Origin: Beijerinckiaceae bacterium
Lineage (GTDB): Bacteria > Pseudomonadota > Alphaproteobacteria > Rhizobiales > Beijerinckiaceae
DNA: 7,951 nt
Assembly: GCA_027311205.1 (NCBI GenBank)
Contig: DAICZI010000061.1
Span: forward strand, 1-7,951
Direction: 5' to 3'
The notes below the pieces were generated by a model that worked only from the letters and a program-made list of their open reading frames with translations, searched no databases and was not told the origin of the DNA. Shown here piece after piece: positions 4,655-7,951 of this stretch (positions are counted from its first letter, which is position 1; each line of letters starts with the position of its first letter). A program made the translations under genes and the position numbers.

Positions 4655-5124
4655 CTGACACAGATCAAAACGAAGCCATGCACAACGACGCCGCTGCTGG
4701 GCCCGCGCCGACCGCTGCGCCCGGCATGAAGGTGATTTATGCCAAGGGGCTGGAACCGCCGGCCTCGATGGTGAGCGGCCGCGCGCCGGAGCCTGGCAGC
4801 CCGGCGCAGCTCGGCACGCCGATGCCGCGCCGCCCGGTGCCGCCGGGGGCGGCCCCGCGGGTCGTCAATCTGGCGAGCGAGCCGGCGATGCCCGGTGCGG
4901 GCGTGGCTGGCGACAAGGCTGCGCCCGCGGCTCCTGCGCCTTCGCCGCCGCCTGCTGCGGCGCTGGCTGCGGAAGAGCCTGCGGCTACCGACAATCCGCC
5001 TGGCGGCCTGGCTGCGGAAGAGCCTGCGGCTACCGATCCTCCGCCTGGCGGCCTGGCGGCGGAAGAGCCTGCGGCTACCGATCCTCCGCCCAGCGGCCTG
5101 GCGGCGCTGGCCCCTCAACCCTGA
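4651..5124 (+). CDS. Pro/Ala-rich, probably disordered protein with three 15-residue repeats
   Basis: A 157-residue low-complexity protein with no recognised domain. It starts at ATG 4651, overlapping the previous stop (ATGA). After an acidic start (MTDTDQNEAMHNDA) comes one moderately conserved-looking segment (GMKVIYAKGLEPPASMVSG), then Pro/Ala/Gly-rich sequence. From residue 105 there are three tandem copies of LAAEEPAATD(N/P)PPGG, followed by LAALAPQP. Such chains are usually flexible linkers or tethers. No signal peptide or membrane segment is visible. The repeats are also nearly identical as DNA, so they may have expanded recently or act as DNA sites. The arginine-rich reading of the repeats in another frame is a shadow. 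The helicase gene follows after 17 bases. Existence as a gene is well supported, function is unknown. Confidence 0.72.
   Translation: MTDTDQNEAMHNDAAAGPAPTAAPGMKVIYAKGLEPPASMVSGRAPEPGSPAQLGTPMPRRPVPPGAAPRVVNLASEPAMPGAGVAGDKAAPAAPAPSPPPAAALAAEEPAATDNPPGGLAAEEPAATDPPPGGLAAEEPAATDPPPSGLAALAPQP
4963..5097 (+). repeat. Three 45-bp in-frame tandem repeats (plus partial fourth)
   Basis: Units at 4963-5007, 5008-5052 and 5053-5097, with the start of a fourth (CTGGCGGC) from 5098. Units 1 and 2 differ at only three bases, around GACAAT versus GATCCT; unit 3 differs from unit 2 at three bases. Each unit holds the short inverted repeat AGCC-TGC-GGCT (4976-4986, 5021-5031, 5066-5076), giving an iteron-like 45-bp periodicity inside the Pro/Ala-rich gene and next to the primase and helicase genes. 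Confidence 0.9.
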
Positions 5125-5141
5125 CCCTTTGAAAGAGCCTC

Positions 5142-7004
5142 ATGTCCTCATCTGGTGCCGACGCCGTGGCGGGTGCGCTCGGGCGTGTCGAACGACGCTT
5201 GCTGCGCCGCCGCTTCGGGCCGGCCGACCCGGATGTTGGCGCGCCGCGCCAGCACGGCGATGTCACGATCCCGCCCGGCCAATGGGTGCCCGACACGTTC
5301 GGCATGCCGCCCGATTGCCCGGTACAGGTGCTCGGCATGGACGGTGACATGCTCTATGTCGTCGATGCCATGGGCCAGCTGGCGGCGATCGAGCCGACGC
5401 AGATGGGGCAGAAGTTTATTCAGCGGCTGTTTGGCGACCGGCAAAATTATCTCTACTGGGCGTGGCCGCGCCATGACAAAACCGGTTCAGTCACCTCGTG
5501 GCGGGCCGAAAAAGCGTCCGAATGCTTTTATACGGCGGCGGGGCGCAAGGAATTGTTTTCGCCGCTCGACCATGTGCGCGGGCGTGGCGCCTGGCTCGGC
5601 CAGCGGGGACGGCTGATCTATCATTCCGGCGACCTGCTGTGGGTGTCGGATGAGCGCGACCGCAAGGGCGAGCTGAAGCCGCGCGAGGTTGGCGAGATGG
5701 AGGGCGACCTTTATCCACGGCGGCCGCCCCTGCTCGCCCCCTGGCCGCAGCCGGTGAAGGCTGCCAACAACCCGGCGCGCGAGATGCTGGCGCAGTTGAA
5801 AAGCTGGCAATGGGCGCGCCCGGAGGTTGATCCGGTGCTGATGCTGGGGTGGATCGCCGCCAGCTTCATCGGCGGGGCTTTGCCGTATCGGCCGACCGTG
5901 TTTCTGGTTGGCGATTTTCAGACTGGCAAATCCAGCCTGCAAAAATGGGTGAAGGCGGTGTTTGGCGACATGCTGCTGCAGGCTGATGATACGACGGCGG
6001 CGGGCATTTACAGCGCCATCAAGCAGGACTCATTGCCGGTGGCGATCGACGAGATTGAGGCCGAGGCCGACAACCGCAAGACCATGGCGGTGGTGAAACT
6101 GGCGCGGCTCGCCTATTCGGGCGGCAAATTGATGCGGGGAAGCCAGGACCAGTCGAACAACCAGTTCAAGCTGCAAAGCTGCTTTTTGTTTTCGGCGATC
6201 AATTCGCCGCCGTTGCTGCCGCAGGACATGAGCCGCATGGCGGTGCTGAAGCTGGGGAAATTCGACCGGCTGCGCTCGGGCGACAAGGTGCCGGTGGTGG
6301 ATCCTGAAACATGGGGGCCGATGATCCTGCGGGTGATGATGGACGAATGGCCGCGCTTTGCCGCCTGCAATGACGCCTACCGCGATGCCCTGCGGGATGG
6401 CGGCCATGACGGGCGCGGGCAGGATACTTTTGCGGCGTTGCTGGCCTGCGCCGATCTGCTGCTTGGCCCGGAAATCATGGATGAGTTTGGCCTGCCGATC
6501 GAAAGCCTGTCGCCGTGGTCGCAGATGCTGGCGACGTCGTCGATGCTCGAATATGAGGACCGCTCGTCGAACTGGCGCGGCTGCCTGAATTTTCTGATGA
6601 CCGCGCGGGTCGAGGCCTGGCGGGCCGGGTCGCAACATACGGTGGGCGCGCTGCTCGACAATTTGCTGCGGGTGGCCGGTGTCTCGGCGGAATACAGCGA
6701 GGAGCTGATCCGCACCCGCTCGATGCTGCAGCAGGCTGATCTGGGACTGCTGACGCCGACCGATGGCCACGGCTGGATTTTGGCGGTGCCGAATGAAAGC
6801 CAGCTGGTGGCGCATTTGCTGAAAGACAGCGTCTGGGCCGGCGCGCCCGGCGCCTCGGTGTGGAAATCGGCGCTGCGGCAGGCGCCGCCGAGCGTGGTGA
6901 GCTGCGAGGCCTCGCAAAACCGCGTGCGGATCAACGGCGTGCAGCGGCGCTGCGCGCTGGTGCATCTCGATGAGTTGGAAAAACTGGAAGGGGAGTTGAA
7001 GTGA
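5142..7004 (+). CDS. Phage replicative helicase-like P-loop ATPase
   Basis: A 620-residue protein, probably the DNA-unwinding motor that works with the Toprim primase. The ATPase core lies at ~225-375: Walker A GDFQTGKS (257-264, Lys263), Walker B LPVAIDEIEAEAD (Asp303, Glu304), a sensor-like FLFSAINSPP (Asn354) and a candidate arginine finger in DMSRM (Arg365). This order resembles superfamily 3 and DUF927-type helicases of phages and mobile elements. The ~200 residues before the ATPase are rich in Trp and Arg (YLYWAWPRH, RGRGAWLGQRGRLIYHSGDL) and match no domain I can name. The C-terminal ~250 residues are helical and end with a possible DNA-binding module (QNRVRINGVQRRCALVHLDEL). ATG 5142 is preceded by GAAAGAG at a 4-base distance, 17 bases after the previous stop. 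A non-helicase AAA-type ATPase is less likely. Confidence 0.82.
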   Translation: MSSSGADAVAGALGRVERRLLRRRFGPADPDVGAPRQHGDVTIPPGQWVPDTFGMPPDCPVQVLGMDGDMLYVVDAMGQLAAIEPTQMGQKFIQRLFGDRQNYLYWAWPRHDKTGSVTSWRAEKASECFYTAAGRKELFSPLDHVRGRGAWLGQRGRLIYHSGDLLWVSDERDRKGELKPREVGEMEGDLYPRRPPLLAPWPQPVKAANNPAREMLAQLKSWQWARPEVDPVLMLGWIAASFIGGALPYRPTVFLVGDFQTGKSSLQKWVKAVFGDMLLQADDTTAAGIYSAIKQDSLPVAIDEIEAEADNRKTMAVVKLARLAYSGGKLMRGSQDQSNNQFKLQSCFLFSAINSPPLLPQDMSRMAVLKLGKFDRLRSGDKVPVVDPETWGPMILRVMMDEWPRFAACNDAYRDALRDGGHDGRGQDTFAALLACADLLLGPEIMDEFGLPIESLSPWSQMLATSSMLEYEDRSSNWRGCLNFLMTARVEAWRAGSQHTVGALLDNLLRVAGVSAEYSEELIRTRSMLQQADLGLLTPTDGHGWILAVPNESQLVAHLLKDSVWAGAPGASVWKSALRQAPPSVVSCEASQNRVRINGVQRRCALVHLDELEKLEGELK

Positions 7005-7264
7005 TGGCAACCGAGATTGAGCAGGCGTGGCGGTCTGTTGAAGACGCGCTGGGCGCGTTGAAGCGGATGCTGGGCGGCGCTGGAAGCGTGCCGCAGACGG
7101 GTCAGCCCGTATGGTGGATTGATCAGACTTGCCCGCATGGGGTTTCAAGCGGGCTATGGAAGGACAGTTTCAACCAGCGGCTGGCCCTGGAAAGGGGCCT
7201 GATGTTTGACAATGCTGTCGAGGCTCAAAAGGCACTGGACTGGCGTTGGACTGGGAGGGCGTGA
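7004..7264 (+). CDS. Hypothetical 86-residue protein downstream of helicase
   Basis: I do not recognise this small protein. An N-terminal amphipathic helix (EIEQAWRSVEDALGALKRML) is followed by a Gly-rich turn and a compact Trp-rich part (PVWWIDQTCPHGVSSGLWKD, then ALERGLMFDNAVEAQKALDW) with a single Cys-Pro-His. It looks like a folded alpha/beta domain of the kind common among phage orphan proteins. ATG 7004 overlaps the helicase stop (TGATG), and GTG 7001 directly before it is an alternative; AAGGGGAG at 6988-6995 serves either. Coupled expression with the helicase suggests a role in replication or nucleotide metabolism, which is only inferred. Confidence 0.72.
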   Translation: MATEIEQAWRSVEDALGALKRMLGGAGSVPQTGQPVWWIDQTCPHGVSSGLWKDSFNQRLALERGLMFDNAVEAQKALDWRWTGRA

Positions 7265-7335
7265 TGGGAACTCTCGAAGAAGCGCTGAAAGCGGTATCAT
7301 TTTCCACAGGGAGGGAATGCCATGACGACGACTGA
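7264..7335 (+). CDS. Possible 23-codon ORF linking to the kinase gene
   Basis: ATG 7264 overlaps the preceding TGA by one base, repeating the TGATG junction used elsewhere in this operon, and reads MGTLEEALKAVSFSTGRECH followed by three Asp and TGA at 7333-7335. It runs over the kinase SD and start (ATG 7322), so translating it would deliver ribosomes there. It is short enough to be chance; a coupling leader is the most plausible use. Confidence 0.3.
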   Translation: MGTLEEALKAVSFSTGRECHDDD

Positions 7336-7951
7336 CAGGTTAGCGGCGCTCCGCGCCAAGCGCCATGGCAACGGCGAGCCTGGGGCTGTCAAGGCGCCGA
7401 AATACCGCGACCCCGACGGAGGCATGATTATGGGCGACAGCCGCATCATCGGCCTCACCGGCCTTGCCGGGGCTGGCAAGACCAGCGCGGCGCGCTGGCT
7501 GGAGCGCAACATGGGCTATACGGTGCTGCCGTTTTCCGCGCCGCTGAAGGCGATGGCGGGGGTTGTGCTGCGCGCCGAGCAGCTGCACGGCGTGGGCAAA
7601 GAGGTGCCGCTCGAAGTTCTGTGCGGATTGACGCCGCGCCAGTTCATGCAGCGGCTCGGCACCGAATTTGGCCGCGACCAGGTCGGCCAGGATTTCTGGA
7701 TCGGGCTGTGGTTTCGCGCGGCGCGGGCGCTGCCGCAAGGCGCGCGGATCGTCGCGGACGATGTCCGCTTCCTCAATGAGGCGGCGACGATCCGTGCCGC
7801 CGGTGGCGTCATCATCGAGATGGCGCGGCCAGGGGCGGGCAGCGCCAGCGGCGCCGCCGAGTACAACTCGGAGTCGATCACGGTCCTCGAGGGCCTCGAT
7901 GCCGTGCGCAAGCGGCCCGGCATGTACATCGGCGACACCGCCGTCTACGGC
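7322..7951 (+). CDS. Phage deoxynucleoside monophosphate kinase, fused in frame to a GyrB-like end at the window edge
   Basis: The first ~175 of 210 visible residues are a P-loop dNMP kinase, which phosphorylates dNMPs to dNDPs for phage DNA synthesis. Evidence is IIGLTGLAGAGKTSAA (Walker A, residues 47-54), the substrate-lid region FSAPLKAMAG, then LTPRQFMQRLGTEFGRD and WIGLWFRAA, and RIVADDVRFLNEA (142-154) with VIIEMARPGAG. From about residue 181 the text becomes YNSESITVLEGLDAVRKRPG, MYIGDT, the start of DNA gyrase subunit B, with codons shifting to mostly C-ending. No stop is reached. ATG 7322 has a strong SD (GGGAGGGA, 7309-7316). ATG 7430, with CGGAGG seven bases upstream, would start three codons before RIIGLTG and match the usual kinase N-terminus, so both starts may be used. 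The native kinase C-terminus is missing. Confidence 0.85.
   Translation, partial: MTTTDRLAALRAKRHGNGEPGAVKAPKYRDPDGGMIMGDSRIIGLTGLAGAGKTSAARWLERNMGYTVLPFSAPLKAMAGVVLRAEQLHGVGKEVPLEVLCGLTPRQFMQRLGTEFGRDQVGQDFWIGLWFRAARALPQGARIVADDVRFLNEAATIRAAGGVIIEMARPGAGSASGAAEYNSESITVLEGLDAVRKRPGMYIGDTAVYG
7859..7951 (+). other. gyrB: GyrB N-terminal-like segment, probable chimeric junction
   Basis: Translated in the kinase frame, the last 30 codons match the highly conserved start of GyrB: SITVLEGLDAVRKRPGMYIG followed by DT. The usual initiator Met and first residues are absent, and kinase sequence runs directly into it. The wording (SITVLEGL) differs from the SIKVLKGL I expect in most alphaproteobacteria, hinting at a different source organism. 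The break point lies at roughly 7840-7862 and cannot be fixed to the base. An assembly chimera is the simplest reading; ParE is a less likely alternative identity. Confidence 0.75.

Noticed and set aside
4963..5097. CRISPR array
   Set aside because: Units are directly adjacent without spacers and are in frame in a coding gene.
4895..5347. Arg/Leu-rich repeat protein (RKSLRLPI units) in an alternative plus frame
   Set aside because: It is the 45-bp DNA repeat read in another frame; it begins inside one gene and overlaps the helicase start with no RBS.
6030..7148. 372-codon antisense ORF opposite the helicase C-terminal half
   Set aside because: Same shadow composition; the plus frame carries the P-loop ATPase and continues through the operon.

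Overview
The window looks like the early and immunity region of a temperate, lambda-like phage or prophage from a GC-rich alphaproteobacterium. The phage call rests on a repressor-like gene between two promoter regions with matching operators, a cro-position DNA-binding protein, a tightly overlapped replication operon (Toprim primase, P-loop helicase) and a phage-type deoxynucleoside monophosphate kinase. The host guess is weaker. It rests on strong GC bias with GC-ending codons, and on the style of the repressor C-terminal domain and of the DnaA-C-like helix-turn-helix.

Left arm (1-720, minus strand). Two genes joined by an ATGA overlap run off the left edge: a 124-residue unknown and an AlpA/excisionase-like DNA-binding protein. 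They are read from a leftward promoter near 654-685 with a perfect TTGACA -35. Operator-like sites lie at 659-672 and 684-697.

Immunity segment (721-1769, minus strand). A 216-residue repressor with an HTH and an S24-like C-terminal domain is followed by two small genes, a 76-residue membrane protein and a 51-residue protein. These two sit where lambda carries rexA and rexB. The repressor shows neither the catalytic Ser-Met nor the Lys of self-cleaving repressors.

Right arm (1795-7951, plus strand). A rightward promoter with a perfect 14-bp palindromic operator in its spacer (1803-1816) drives one long operon: a double-HTH regulator, a 42-residue membrane protein, a small HTH protein, a Toprim primase, a 240-residue unknown, a Pro/Ala-rich protein with three 45-bp in-frame repeats, a helicase, an 86-residue unknown, possibly a 23-codon ORF, and a dNMP kinase. 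Most junctions overlap by 1-4 bases.

The right edge is odd. About 30 codons before the end, the kinase reading frame changes in frame into what reads as the N-terminus of DNA gyrase subunit B, with a shift in codon style. This is most simply an assembly chimera, although a real recombination junction cannot be excluded. No tRNA, rRNA, CRISPR array, insertion sequence or convincing terminator was seen, and no stretch over 300 bases lacks a gene.
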